Source: Aquilaria yunnanensis (Eukaryota; Streptophyta; Magnoliopsida; Malvales; Thymelaeaceae). Taken from it: a stretch of DNA of 64,000 nucleotides. A program made the position numbers and the translations under genes. Under the pieces are notes generated by a model that was not told the DNA's origin, searched no databases, and saw only the letters and a program-made list of their open reading frames with translations. The stretch spans positions 40,036,492 through 40,100,491 of the forward strand of contig CM077600.1 of the NCBI GenBank assembly GCA_039654915.1, read 5' to 3'. This document shows positions 1 through 10,428 of this stretch, piece after piece (the first letter of the stretch is position 1; every line of letters begins with the position of its first letter).

Positions 1-198
1 AAGTGTCATCACAAAGGTCTAGAAATGCTCGACCTTCTGTTAAATTAAAGGGGAGATGATACATTTTATCCACAGAAATACCATATTCAGGGGAGCAAAG
101 TAGTCTCTACGAAGCGTAAGAGGAGTACTGCCAACAAAAAAGTTCAATAGACAAGGGGGCAAGTCTTATGAATCAAAACATGAGTTCAAGGAAGAGCA

Positions 199-546
199 AT
201 CATTCAGATTATAACATGGGGATAAGTAAGTGTCGGCACGGTCACAAGAAAATGGGCAAAGCAGACATTGAAAGTAAAGCCTTTGATGATATCAAATCCA
301 TGACAATGGATGAGTACCCGAAAGAGATATAAATTATGAGGCGGGCCAACTTTAAAGAAATTGAGGCCAAAATTCAAGAACAAGTCAAAGAAAGGGGATT
401 TTGAAAAGAGTTGGGCTTTTGAGACAGTGAACAAAAGCTGGAAAGCATAAAGAGATTCAATGATAGTCCAAGAAGGCAATTATAAAGAGGATCCAGTAAA
501 GCAAAGATATGAAGAACTAGATCAATCCAAAAAATAAAAATAAAAA

Positions 547-578
<32 letters not shown>

Positions 579-1140
579 AGAACCATCAATTACACATGCT
601 TTGCATTCATGCATTTCACATCATGCATGCATGACTTTTACATGATAGGAATCAAATGGGAAACACATCCACCGCACCGTTACAGCAGTATAAGCTGAGA
701 TCTCAATAACATCAGCTCTTACCAATCTATCACTGGATACACAACTAATATGCGGGACCAACCCGCATCAGGAATTCAAGGATAAGGTAGACAATATGTC
801 AAAAGCCTGGAAATCGATTCAATAATCGAGACTACACTTGGAAGGACAGGATTGACGTCAGTTAGTAGTATCCAAGATAAGAGATAGCTATAGCCATGGA
901 TAAGGCAGATATCAAAAAATATAAAGTAGAGAATATTGTCAAAAGCCTGGCAATTGATTCAATATCGAGGCTACACCTGGAAGGACAGGATTGATGCCAG
1001 CTTAGCAGCATCCAAGATAAGAGATAGTCAAAGATAAGGCAGACATCAAGAAATATTGTCGTTGAAAATTTGTCAAAAGCGGACAATGGATTTAATAATC
1101 GAGGACTGGATCGACGTCAGCTCGATGGAATATAAAAAAT
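199..1140 (+). repeat. Tandem repeats upstream of gene A in element O
   Basis: About 145-base units recur near 801, 940 and 1073. Each has a block around CAAAAGCCTGG, a GAAGGACAGGATTGA block and an AAGATAAGAGATAG block. The first unit contains the palindrome TGACGTCA at 853-860, a bZIP-type binding sequence. Element I has two units (about 10071-10280) and M has two (about 58500-58740), just upstream of gene A in each case, so this is a plausible upstream promoter region. From 1 to about 780 lies degenerate element interior without an intact gene, including a small reading frame from 169 that ends after about 54 codons. Confidence 0.6.
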
Positions 1141-1282
1141 ATCTATCACATCAAAATGAAGTAGGATCCACTTTTCCGGTTAAGCGGCGAATACGGTACT
1201 CCGTGACTCTCAAGTCGATTTTCTCAGTTACCCATAATAACTGATTCTTTCCTCTCTTCTTTCTTTTACTTCCCTCTAGAAA

Positions 1283-1831
1283 ATGGATCCTACTCTTTCT
1301 GTCTTACGAAAATATTTTCCTTCTCTCCCAATGAACATTCTCAAAAAGATCTACCAAGTTCGCTGTGAACGATTAAGAGTTCTGATGCACAAAGGAATCC
1401 CTGAAGATGTGCGGTGGTTAATCGAAGCCAAGGTTCGTCTGGCAGGTGAAATCACAGAGGCATTTGTGTCTCACATGCCTGGTATAGGCAAAAGCTTTTA
1501 TGCCAAAAAGCGAAGAGCGAAAAGGTTACAAGTCTGCCATAAATATGGACGGTGGACTTGTAATACTAAATGTCGTTCTTTAGGGATGATCTCTGATAAT
1601 CGAGAAGATAAAATACGATTCATTAAGAATGGCCTGAGTAAGGACTCGTTGGATGATATCCAATTGACTCTTGAGACGCATTCTTGTGGATCTGTGCAAC
1701 GTGAACTTCTTGGTTTATGGAGCATTTTTCATGAAGAACGAAACCGTTACAGTCCCGGGAATCTGACTGTAAATGACCCTGTTTGCCAGCTTGTAACAAA
1801 ACTGGATGGGAAGCAAATCCTCGACTCATAG
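1283..1831 (+). CDS. Gene A, element O: 182-aa carlavirus-NABP-like cysteine-rich protein, finger damaged
   Basis: An intronless 182-codon frame whose start matches the two other A copies. The N-terminal half is helical-looking (LRKYFPSLP, then LKKIYQVRCERLRVL). Around residues 66-84 comes GIGKSFYAKKRRAKRL, and after it a cysteine finger. The C-terminal half has a conserved THSCG and a PVCQLV segment. Small protein, basic arginine stretch and Cys finger together resemble the nucleic-acid-binding proteins at the 3' end of carlavirus genomes (Pfam Carla_C4 / Viral_NABP), which bind RNA and are reported silencing suppressors. That assignment is from pattern, not a search. Oddity: the second finger cysteine is tyrosine here (CHKY, TAT for TGT), unlike the copies at 10429 and 57791, so metal binding is probably lost. 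The 5' leader is related to that of gene B, showing tandem duplication with regulatory DNA. Confidence 0.7.
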   Translation: MDPTLSVLRKYFPSLPMNILKKIYQVRCERLRVLMHKGIPEDVRWLIEAKVRLAGEITEAFVSHMPGIGKSFYAKKRRAKRLQVCHKYGRWTCNTKCRSLGMISDNREDKIRFIKNGLSKDSLDDIQLTLETHSCGSVQRELLGLWSIFHEERNRYSPGNLTVNDPVCQLVTKLDGKQILDS

Positions 1832-1993
1832 AAGCCGTTAATGCCGTTACTGGACGTAAAACCAGTGGAAGATGTGAGCCACAGTCACAATTACTGTACA
1901 TACAGCTTGTTATATTTGGAAAAGTTTACATTTTCTTTTGACAGATGTACATGCTCCCCTAAGTGTAATCGACACGTTATCCCTTTTCATCAC

Positions 1994-2000
1994 TATAAAT
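1994..2000 (+). promoter_or_regulatory. TATA box of gene B, element O
   Basis: CACTATAAATGCG lies about 120 bases before the B start codon. It follows the shared upstream block with GAGCCACAGTCACAATTACTGTACA, which recurs before B, C and LOG in all elements. In element I the same site reads CATAAAT (around 11140), and in M it reads CTATAAATG on the minus strand. Confidence 0.55.
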
Positions 2001-2119
2001 GCGTGTTCTTCCTTCTGATTAAGCAGCGGATAAGATACCCCTTGACTTCTAAAGTCGGTTATTCCAGTCTCCTACAATAACTGATTCATTCCCTCTCCTC
2101 TCAAATTTTTCCCTCATCA

Positions 2120-2668
2120 ATGGATTCTACTCTTTCTGCACTGTGAAAATACTTTCCTTCCCTTCCAATAAAAGTCCTTAAAAAGATCTACCTTGCTAGA
2201 TGTGAAAGAATCAGAGTTTTTACACGCAAAGGCATTCCCGATAATGTGCAGTGGATAATTGAAGCTAAGGTCCGTCTGGCAGGTGAAGTTTCAGATGCAT
2301 TTATGCCCCGCATGCCCGGTTTAGGTAAAAGCCGTTATGCCAAAAGGCGAAGAGCAAAGAGACTAGGCATGTGTTATAAATGTGGGCGATGGAATTGTAA
2401 TACTAAATGTCGCTCTTTAGGATACATCTCCATAAATCATGAAGATAAAAGAAAATTCATTAAGAATGGCTTGCGTAAGGAATCTCTGGAAGATATCCGA
2501 GAGACTCTTGAAACGCATTCTTGTGGAAAAGTGCAAGGTGAAATTATCGGTTTATGGAGGACTTACCATAAAGAACGAAACCGTTACAGTCTTGGGAATG
2601 TGACTTTAAACGACCCTGTTTGTCAATTTGTAAGAAAACTGGATGGGAAGCAAATCCCCGACTTATAG
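2120..2668 (+). pseudogene. Gene B, element O: NABP-like, early stop
   Basis: Same 549-base length as intact B copies at 11266 and 56994, with ATG at 2120. Codon 9 is TGA (2144-2146) where the intact copies have CGA, the change expected from deamination of a methylated cytosine. The rest stays open to 2668, including YAKRRRAKRLGMC and the finger CYKCGRWNCNTKC with all four cysteines. An internal ATG at 2246 could only give an N-truncated 140-residue product. Leader and spacer match those of B in element I closely. Confidence 0.8.
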
Positions 2669-2818
2669 AAGGCATTGAAGCCATTACTAGACATAAATCA
2701 GTGGAAGATGAGAGCCACAGTCATGATTGCTGTACATATAAGCTGTCATTTGTCTTTTCTTTTGACAATAATATACTTGCTTCTATAAGTGTAATTAACA
2801 CATTATCCCTTTCATCAC

Positions 2819-2826
2819 TATAAATA
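2819..2826 (+). promoter_or_regulatory. TATA box of gene C, element O
   Basis: CACTATAAATATG lies 66 bases before the position of the C start codon. The identical site precedes C in element I (about 11965-11972). It was cut off from most of its gene when element I inserted at 2911. Confidence 0.55.
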
Positions 2827-2905
2827 TGTGTTAGTTATTTTCGTTTCCTACAATCACTAATTTCTTTCTTTGTCTCCTTCATCAATAGAGTCTTCTCTTT
2901 CCGCC

Positions 2906-2910
2906 CTAAG
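2906..2910 (+). repeat. Target site duplication of element I, left copy
   Basis: CTAAG directly precedes the 5' LTR and CTACG (21629-21633) directly follows the 3' LTR. Intact C genes read CTACG here, so the left copy has one later change. Confidence 0.85.
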
Positions 2911-3201
2911 TGTTGACACCCAATTTCGTCCGACCTTCATTAATTTTTTTTAAATTAAAAAAAAATTTATTAATTAAAAATTAATTAAAAAAAATTAATT
3001 AAATTAAAACTAAATCAAAAATAAAATAATATTATTATATATTTATTGATAAAAATTAGTGTAGGAGGGGACATTTTTATTTTATAAGTTTAGTCAAAAA
3101 ATAATAATATATTTGTTTGTGTGTGTTAATTAAAATTAAAAAAAAAATAGTTAATTAAATAATTAAAAAAATTAATAATAAAATAAAATAAAAATCTCCC
3201 C

Positions 3202-3228
3202 CTCCAGAGACTTCCAGGCTCTCTGGAG
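3202..3228. repeat. Inverted repeat in U3 of element I LTR
   Basis: CTCCAGAGA and TCTCTGGAG are perfect inverted arms of 9 bases separated by 9 bases. They lie just before the CT-rich promoter-like stretch and are repeated in the 3' LTR near 18751-18777. Confidence 0.6.
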
Positions 3229-4093
3229 CCTTCTGGCTTCTCTTTTTCTTTTCTATTTAGCAGCCGACACTCTCGCCCTCAATCAGGTTCGCTCTCTCTC
3301 TCCCACACGGCTCTCTCTTCTCGCCCTCTCCAGATCCTTCTTTTCCCCCTTTTTAACGACTTCTCTCCCTCCACCAGAGATAAAAACCATCTTCTCCCTA
3401 CCCACAACACCAACTACTGTCCATTTTTCTCCCTCTACATACCAACTCTCCGGTCTCTCTCTCTCTCAAAAAAAAAAAAAAACTCTCTTCTCTCTCCCTG
3501 AACCAACTCTCTCTCTCTACAGAGCTCGCCTGCTCTCGATTCTTTCTCTTCTCTCAAACCCGACGTTTCTGGCCGTCCACCTCGCCGCCCAAGTCACGTC
3601 TTCCCTGCCAATCACACATTCCCAGCCCTCGCGTCTCCTCTGCTGTCCGTTCGCGCCCGATCGCATCACTCCAGGCCATCCTCCATCGCGCGTCTCGGCC
3701 ATCGCCTGGCTCCCGCTGTGTCGCCCAGCCCGTCACGTCGCCCAACTCCTTCTTTCTCACCGGAATTTTTACTCTCTCCCTGCTCGCCGTCATACCGTGA
3801 GGCCATCATCGTCGTGCTCCCATCAGAGCTCATCTCCAACCGCCGCACGTTCTCCTTGACACCGTCCTCCGTCCCTTGCCCCGCTGCCGTTCACGCCCCC
3901 TCCCGTCGCCGTCCGACACCACTCTAGCCTCCTTTCCCGTCGTAGTCGTTGTCTGACGCATCATCGTTCGTCTCCGTCGCAACGCCGCCGTCGCCTCCAG
4001 CCACCTCCCCCTGTGCTCCTTTGCTGCTGTGCAACAGAGGAAGAAGAAGACACGTTTTTTCGATTTGACCAAGTCAAAATTTAAAAATTTGGA

Positions 4094-4165
4094 GTAAAAT
4101 TCTCATTTAATCCTTAGTAATCTTTATTTATCCATCCAAGTCACTAACTTTCTTTTATTTTGCAG
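4094..4165 (+). other. Possible leader intron inside LTR of element I
   Basis: GTAAAATTC at 4094 and a pyrimidine-rich TTATTTTGCAG ending at 4165 could be splice sites. Sites giving introns of 75-76 bases occur at the same relative place in diverged LTRs: O 25389-25464, R 28808-28883 (minus), M 51228-51302 (minus). Confidence 0.4.
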
Positions 4166-5016
4166 ATCAGTCACCGACAACAAGCTTTTTGTTTCTTTAT
4201 TTGTTTGTTTTGCTATGCCTCAAACTTAGCTATTAAATTTATTTGTTTAAGACGGTTTGATATACGAACTGATCAGAGTTGTTTTCTGTTGTTGATGAGC
4301 CGAGACACAGGGGGTGGATACGTATGGCTAATATGCATCTTACTTGGTAGTGCTTCATGAGTTGAATTTTGATATAGAAATTTGATACCCGGATGCAATT
4401 ATATCAGTTTATTGTACCCTTTAAAATCAGTAGATCAGTTTCAGAATTACGGGTGTTTATTCAAAAAAAAAAATGAATGATAAAATTCTGAGATTTCGAG
4501 GATGTCTATATCCATGACCGGGTGATCTGGTAAGATCCATGGCTTGGATAATTATTTAAAAATATTTTAAAACAATAAAAAATATATAAAAGGGGATTTA
4601 TGAAAATCCTTAGAAGATAATCACCGCACCACTCGACAAGCCCAGCACTGATCGCTGATCAATCGCCCACTGCCGAACGATATCAAAACAGGACAAAAAT
4701 CTGTTCTGGAATCCATAGCTCTGTTAAAAGTCGACTCAAATCTCGGTACAATTCCTCTTATATTCTTCAACTTTTCTATTTCACATCAGTTACTAACTTT
4801 ACTAACAATTAACTGTTATTATTATTATTATCATTATTGGTTGTATCTTCTATTTTTTAAGTGGATAGTCAAAAAGCACCACTTTATTTTTATTTTTTAT
4901 TTTTTATTTTTTATTTTTTTATTTTTTTATTGTCCTTTAATTTTCTCTTATTTACTTTATGTGCTTTTTATTTGTTTATTTATTTACATATGTTATTTAA
5001 TTTGTGCAAAATTTTT

Positions 5017-5042
5017 AAGTGGATGGCCAAAAAGCCCCACTT
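5017..5042. repeat. Conserved LTR stem-loop
   Basis: AAGTGGATGGCC and GCCCCACTT can pair around a short A-rich loop. The motif is kept in every LTR of the window: 20552-20577, 25709-25734, 28485-28510 (reverse), 50649-50674 (reverse) and 63836-63861 (reverse), even where flanking sequence has diverged. A diverged copy lies at about 4859-4885. Confidence 0.6.
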
Positions 5043-5689
5043 TATTCTTTATTTATTGACCTTTATTTACTTGTATGTAATTGTTTGTTTTACATAGCTG
5101 ATTAAACTTATTTTCACTTTTAGCTATAAAAAATAAAATAACAACAAAGCAATAAGAAGAATTTTTTTTTTTGTGAATAATTAACTTTATTTTAGGACTA
5201 ATCAAGAATCCATTTTTATTACCGAGCCCCAATCCTTTGTTTTCTTTCATATTTTTAAACATTAATTGGAATATTAAAACGTATCCTTTTTATTTCCTCA
5301 AAAAAAAAAATAAAAAAAAATAAAAAAAATAATAACAAAAATTCAACCTTTTGTTTTTCCTTTTTATAAAAAAATCATAACCAAACAATTCCACAAAAAT
5401 CAATTATTTTTAAGTATATTTTTAGACCCAAAGATTAGATAATTTTTTTAAAAATCTTTCAAAAAGAAAGAATGGAAAATAAAATTTTAGACAACATTTT
5501 TTCCAAAATTCCATAAAAATTTATGACAAAAAGAATAATAATTAATTAAATAATGAATAATAAATTAAAGATTTTTAATAAATTTTTATTATCAAATTTT
5601 AAATGAATAAAATTAAGATAAAAATCCATATTATGATAATCCTCCGGGATTCATGATATGGAAATTAAAGTATTTAATTAAAATTTCGT

Positions 5690-5830
5690 CAAATTCCGTG
5701 TCCGGGTGACCCGGCAGAGTCCATGGTTCGGAATTAAAAATTCCGTGTCCGGGTGACTCGGTAGAGTCCATGGTTCGGAAATAAAGCTTTCGTGTCCGGG
5801 TGACTCGGCAGAGTCCATGGTTCGGAAATA
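5690..5830 (+). repeat. Tandem hairpin-prone units in element I LTR
   Basis: Three units of about 50 bases contain CCGTGTCCGGGTGACTCGG and GAGTCCATGGTTCGG. Within each, ACTC-GGCA-GAGT and flanking CCG...CGG can pair. Related single units lie at about 4519, 26134, 26922, 27045-27130, 28040 (reverse) and 49885-49975 (reverse). Confidence 0.6.
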
Positions 5831-6101
5831 TCAAATTTTATCCAAATTAACTTAAAAATCCACATTTCGACATAATTCAGTTAAAATTTCTATTTTTGAA
5901 AATTAACTGAAAATTATTTAAATGCAAAGCAAAACAAAATTAAAATCAACTAAGGTGCCAATTTTGGGCGCTATAACAAAGTTGTTTTAGCGTAACCGTA
6001 CTCCCGATCCCCGAACTCTCGCAGACCAATTTTAAGGTGACCAATCGACCTAGGTGAAACAGATTGGTGGCGACTCCCGAAAACCCGACGTTGCCACAGC
6101 T

Positions 6102-6119
6102 TGGCGACTCCACTGGGGA
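6102..6119 (+). other. Primer binding site of element I (tRNA-Arg type)
   Basis: TGGCGACTCCACTGGGGA starts three bases after the LTR. Its complement, ending GGAGTCGCCA, fits the 3' end of a plant tRNA-Arg with one mismatch, the primer type known for Tat/Ogre elements. Confidence 0.75.
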
Positions 6120-6459
6120 ACTCTGGTTAGTGAGTTGAGCCTAAAACTTGATTTGTTTTGTTTTGCTTTGCTTCTTTTTATGTGGATTTATATATTATAT
6201 TTACTTAAGTAATCATGCATATTGCATTCACAAAATGAAGCTGTATACCCGAGCTTCCTTAAATCAAACACGATTCTTTCTAAGCGGAATTGGTGTTGCT
6301 GTCCTTGTGAGGCCACGGTCTCCAAGCCTTCACCGGTTTCAAAGTAGCAAAGTAGTGTATTGCCTTCTGAGACGGTTAGTCTCTGCATGGGCCCACGAAA
6401 AGCTACGACTCGAATTAATCCATTCCTTACATAAACCCTAGAGGGTAAGGAATCGGGCT

Positions 6460-6478
6460 GTCACTATGATTTAGTGAC
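6460..6478. promoter_or_regulatory. Conserved leader hairpin, element I
   Basis: GTCACTA and TAGTGAC form a perfect 7-base stem with a 5-base loop, about 340 bases after the primer site. It is conserved in element M (62426-62444). A packaging or dimerisation role is an inference from its position. Confidence 0.5.
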
Positions 6479-7030
6479 GGGATTCGGGAACTATCCCTTG
6501 CCTTTTTGATAAGCCACCTTATGCATATAGAACTCCCCACTTAACCATAGAACTGACCATAGAATTTCTACCATTTTACCAACGCCATAAGCATATCCTT
6601 GTTATGCTGTGTTGTTACTCTACACTTTTCTTCGTATGGTTTTAACTTGTTTATCCATAATACTTCATGAGTTGTTAATTACTATTTAACTTGTTAATAA
6701 CCTTATTTTTCTTTTGTTATACTTCCGTTCTGTGCAATTATTCTTCATGCATCAAAACCACGCATCAAATTATGCTAACTTTTTGGTCTTTTTAATAATA
6801 ACTAGAAGTCTTGAAGTTTCACAATAGTTGATAATCAAGCTCACTCATTGCATACATCCATTACATCAATCACATGCATATAAAATTTGATAAAAATAAT
6901 CTCATTGCATGCATTCCATTACATCAATCACGTGCATATAAATTTTGATAAAAACATAATCTCATTATGTATTGCATGCATCCATTGCATCAATCATATA
7001 CATGTAAAATTTAATAAAATGAATCTCACT

Positions 7031-7525
7031 TTAAAAAAAGTAAAATTGGATCTCAACACCAATATCCAACTCGGCTCCAAACAAGACTAATGGCAGAACA
7101 AACTGAAGGACGTCCATAGATATAGAGTCCAAGATAGAAAATATGGCCGGAGCAATTCCCTCCTCATTACACCAAAAAATGAAATTCATTTTTGAAGGAA
7201 AGTTAATCACAGTCTTTGTTGAAGAAGGCATTCTGCTATCATCTATATCAATAGTAGCAAAGACCAAGTGACCTTCTCTTCCAAGTTGGTGTGACTCAAA
7301 TCCCAAATATAACTGAAAATTCTGTCATATTGAAACTCAAGGTCCAACAGTTGGTCGAGTCCAAGTTCCTAGGCCTGATGTGACTGGTAATTGAAAGTGA
7401 AGATTTTGAACTGGAATTACATTGATTTTGGAAGGGCTCCAAGTCAGATCTGACCTAACAGTCCGCACACACTTTTGAAGGACAGGAAATCCTTTGAATA
7501 AACTTGTATCTTTGAAAGCTTGCAA
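7031..7525 (-). pseudogene. Degenerate antisense coding remnant, unrecognised
   Basis: On the minus strand one frame runs from MQAFKDTSLFKG to about 7031 with only two stops (near 7337 and 7325). It continues as YLGFESHQLGREGHLVFATI and IDDSRMPSSTKTVINFPSKM. The same peptide segments occur in element M at 61386-61863 (plus strand), split between two frames by an indel. Similarity of peptide content across copies suggests a former gene antisense to the element. Tat-lineage elements are known to carry antisense frames, but I do not recognise the protein. Confidence 0.3.
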
Positions 7526-9078
7526 AAGTAATTTAATAGTAAAAATCTCCTAGATTTAGTCCAGAATATATGGTGTAGTCTTTGTTAAATGGACACCTGC
7601 TATTCTTTTTCTGGTACAACAAAAAGATGTAATGCGTGCATTCTACTACTTTCCATTTTTACACTCTTTGCCATTATACTATCCATTATTGCCATCACAC
7701 TTTACTTTTTGACAACCGGTAATTCTTTTTGTTCTCCAACAAAAAGATGTTATGTGTGCATTCTACTACTTTTTAATTCAATTATTACACCTACACATTT
7801 TACCACTTTTTACCAAAAATTTCATTTTTACCTCTATCGCTCAATCTTTGCCATTGCACTAACTATTATTGTCATCATACTTTGCTTTCTAAATGATACT
7901 ACTCGTGGGTGAAAATAAAAAGTTAAGGGAGATTTGATAGTGGTGATCTGGAAAGTACTACTAAATCTAGCAAGAATGATTTCATATGTTGCACCCCAAC
8001 TCTTAAAAAAAAAAAATTCACAGTGGTTATCAACATCCTTGCAAGAAGTCCGGGATTAACTTCCAAAGAAGTTAGCTCTCATATTAAATGACTTCAGTGG
8101 CCTCCCAATTCTCACAAATGCTCAATACAAAAAAAAAAATTCTCAGTTTTCCACAACACAAATTCCAACAAAGGAAAGAAGTTCCTCCCTTCCATCAAAA
8201 GCCATTAAAGGGAAAATCCAAAACAAAAAAAAGAGACTGAGAGCAAACACAAGCAACTAAGGCCACTTGAATCATTTCACTTCAAGAGGGCTATGATCTC
8301 AGTTCTTTGCAACACAAACTCCGAAAAGAGAAATTCATCCCTTCCATCAAAAGACAATAAGGGAAAATTCAAAACAAAAAAGGACTAAGAACAAGCACGA
8401 GCAAGCAAGGCCACTTGAGTCATCTCACTTCAAGAGAGTTATCAAGTATGTCATCACCATAGCTCACAAAAAAAAAAAAAAAAAAAGGGAAACAAAGAAA
8501 AAAAAAACAAAAAAAAAAAAAAGAAGAAAAGAAAAAAGGGCTCAAGTTAGAGCAAAAGAAAGAAAACAAAAAAAGTGAGCTATGGATTCTAGACTGAAAA
8601 CCTGCAAAGACGGTTTAGAAGACAAAAGCAACCCTCAACCCAAGTGTACATAAAGATTACGATAGTTGGGGGGCAACAGATGAGATCAAACTTTCTGGAA
8701 AATGTGGCAAGTTTGAAGTCATCACTATTGAGTTTTTCACCATAATCAAATCTGCTCACGAGTAGTATTAAAAGACCCTTCTTTCACACCATTAAAACTT
8801 AACTTCCTTCAGACTTAATATTCTCATTCAGCTAAAAGACTATCATTGTGAATTATGTTTCTACCTTATTTAATACTGCTCACGAGTAGTATTAAAAGAC
8901 CCTTCTTTCACACCACTCAAACTTAACTTTACTCAGACCTAATATTTACCTCTTAATATTATTCTCATTCAGCTAAAAGACTACCACAAAAACAAAAAAA
9001 AAACATTTAAACTTAATTTTCCTCACGCCTAACAGTTACCTCTCGATATCATCCTCATTCAGCTAAAAGGCTATCCTT

Positions 9079-9270
9079 GTGAATCATGTTTATACCTTAT
9101 TGCCTTGCACAGTTTATGTCTTCGAGTTGGAAAGGGAAGAATGGCAGGATATTTTAATTGAAAACAAAGACCGTAAATTACTTTGTCAAGCTTTGCAAAT
9201 TGATGAAAGTTATTCTTTAAGGCCAAACCATTATTCATTAATGTATGTAGACTTAAAAGTGAGGAGATAG
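9079..9270 (+). CDS. Small sense ORF, 63 aa, conserved between elements I and M, unknown
   Basis: The frame begins MNHVYTLLPCTVYVF and continues with LEREEWQDILIENKDRKLL and SLRPNHYSLMYVDLK. Element M has the same 63-residue frame at 59500-59691 on its own sense strand, with only a few substitutions and no indel. It starts within the last of the upstream 125-base repeats. Conserved length and mostly conservative changes suggest it was coding, perhaps a captured exon or a fragment of a larger protein. No family is recognised and no TATA box is obvious. Confidence 0.35.
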   Translation: MNHVYTLLPCTVYVFELEREEWQDILIENKDRKLLCQALQIDESYSLRPNHYSLMYVDLKVRR

Positions 9271-10428
9271 CTTGAGTCTTTCTTTAATAAGATGTGGTTC
9301 TTGTAAGAGAAATTTACGATCAAGTACCATCACAAAGGTCTAGAAATGCTCGACCTTCTATTAAAGGCGAGTTGATACCTTTTATCCACATAAATACCAT
9401 ATTCAAGGGGGCAAAGTAGTCTCTACGAAGTGTAAGAGGAGTACTGCCAACAAAGAAACTCAACAGACAAGGGGGCAAGTCTTATGGATCAAAACTTGAG
9501 CTCAAGGAAGAGCAATCATTCAGACTATAACATGGAGATAAATAAGTGTCGACAAGGCCACAAGAAAAGGGACAATGAAACATTGAAAGTTAAGCCTTCG
9601 ATAGTATGAAATCCATGACAATGGATGAGTACCCGAAAGAGATATAAATTATGAGGCGGGCCAACTTTAAAGAAATTGAGGCCAAAATTCAAGAACAAGT
9701 CAAAGAAAGGGGATTTTGAAAAGAGTTGGGCTTTTGAGGCAATAAACAAAAGCTGGAAAGCATAAAGAGATTCAATGATAGTCCAAGAACGCCATCACAA
9801 AGAGGATCCAGTAAAGCAAAGACATGAAGAACTAGATCCATCAAAAAAAAAAAACATCAATTCCACATGCTCTGCATTCATGCATTTCACATCATGCATG
9901 CATGGCTTTTGCATAATAGGAACCAAACGGGAATCACATTCACAGCACAGTTACAGCAATATAAGCTGAGATCTCAATGTCATCAGCTCTTACCAATCTA
10001 TCACTGGATACACAGCTAATATGCGGTACCAACCCGCATCAGGAATTCAAGGATAAGGTAGACAATATGTCAAAAGCCTGGCAATCGATTCAATGATCGA
10101 GACTACACCTGGAAGGACAGGATTGATGCCAGCTTAGCAGCATCCAAGATAAGAGATAGTTGTGGTCAAAGATAAGGCAGACATCAAGAAATATTGTCGT
10201 TGAAAATTTGTCAAAAGCGGACAATGGATTCAATAATCGAGGACTGGATCGACGTCAGCTCGATGGAATATCAAAGATAAAAAAATATCTATCACATCAA
10301 AATGAAGTAGGATCCACTTTTCCGGTTAAACGGCGAATACGGTACTCCGTGACTCTCAAGTCGGTTCTCTCAGTTGTCCATAATAACTGATTCTTTCCTC
10401 TCTTCTTTCTTTTACTTCCCTCTAGAAA
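9271..10428 (+). other. Interior upstream of gene A, element I
   Basis: Matches 1-1282 of element O and 59499-58340 (reverse) of M. It contains a degenerate small frame from 9484 (like 59286-59050), a poly-A tract near 9845, the two repeat units upstream of A (about 10071-10280), and the A leader with GGCGAATACGGTACTCCGTG. No complete gene is seen besides A. Confidence 0.55.

Larger units (their letters stand above)
2911..6098 (+). repeat. 5' LTR of element I
   Basis: 3188 bases, TG...CA ends. Landmarks: an AT-rich U3 start, inverted repeat 3202-3228, CT-rich tracts 3290-3530, a GC-rich leader about 3540-4020, a possible short intron 4094-4165, a conserved stem-loop 5017-5042, and three tandem units about 5690-5830 containing GTCCGGGTGACTCGG. 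Open frames on either strand here (for example 3517-4072) are low-complexity products of the GC-rich leader and are not genes. Confidence 0.9.
6120..9078 (+). other. Leader and non-coding interior of element I
   Basis: No intact retrotransposon protein is present. Visible pieces: a 68-codon frame from 6235 that is also open in element M (62669-62469), on both strands; direct repeats about 6840-7010 rich in CATTGCATGCATCCATT; tandem repeats about 7590-7790 around CAACAAAAAGATGT; A-rich tracts 8460-8570; and repeats of about 125 bases at 8750-9070 with CTCACGAGTAGTATTAAAAG. The antisense strand of 7031-7525 holds one frame with two stops, described separately. Confidence 0.6.

Noticed and set aside
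1623..1901. Antisense frames over gene A (also 1498-1725, 10769-11047, 57670-57999)
   Set aside because: Shadows of the conserved sense gene; the sense frame has the family motifs.
3517..4072. Frames repeated at 19065-19620
   Set aside because: Paired because both are LTRs of element I; low-complexity GC-rich leader sequence without a protein family.
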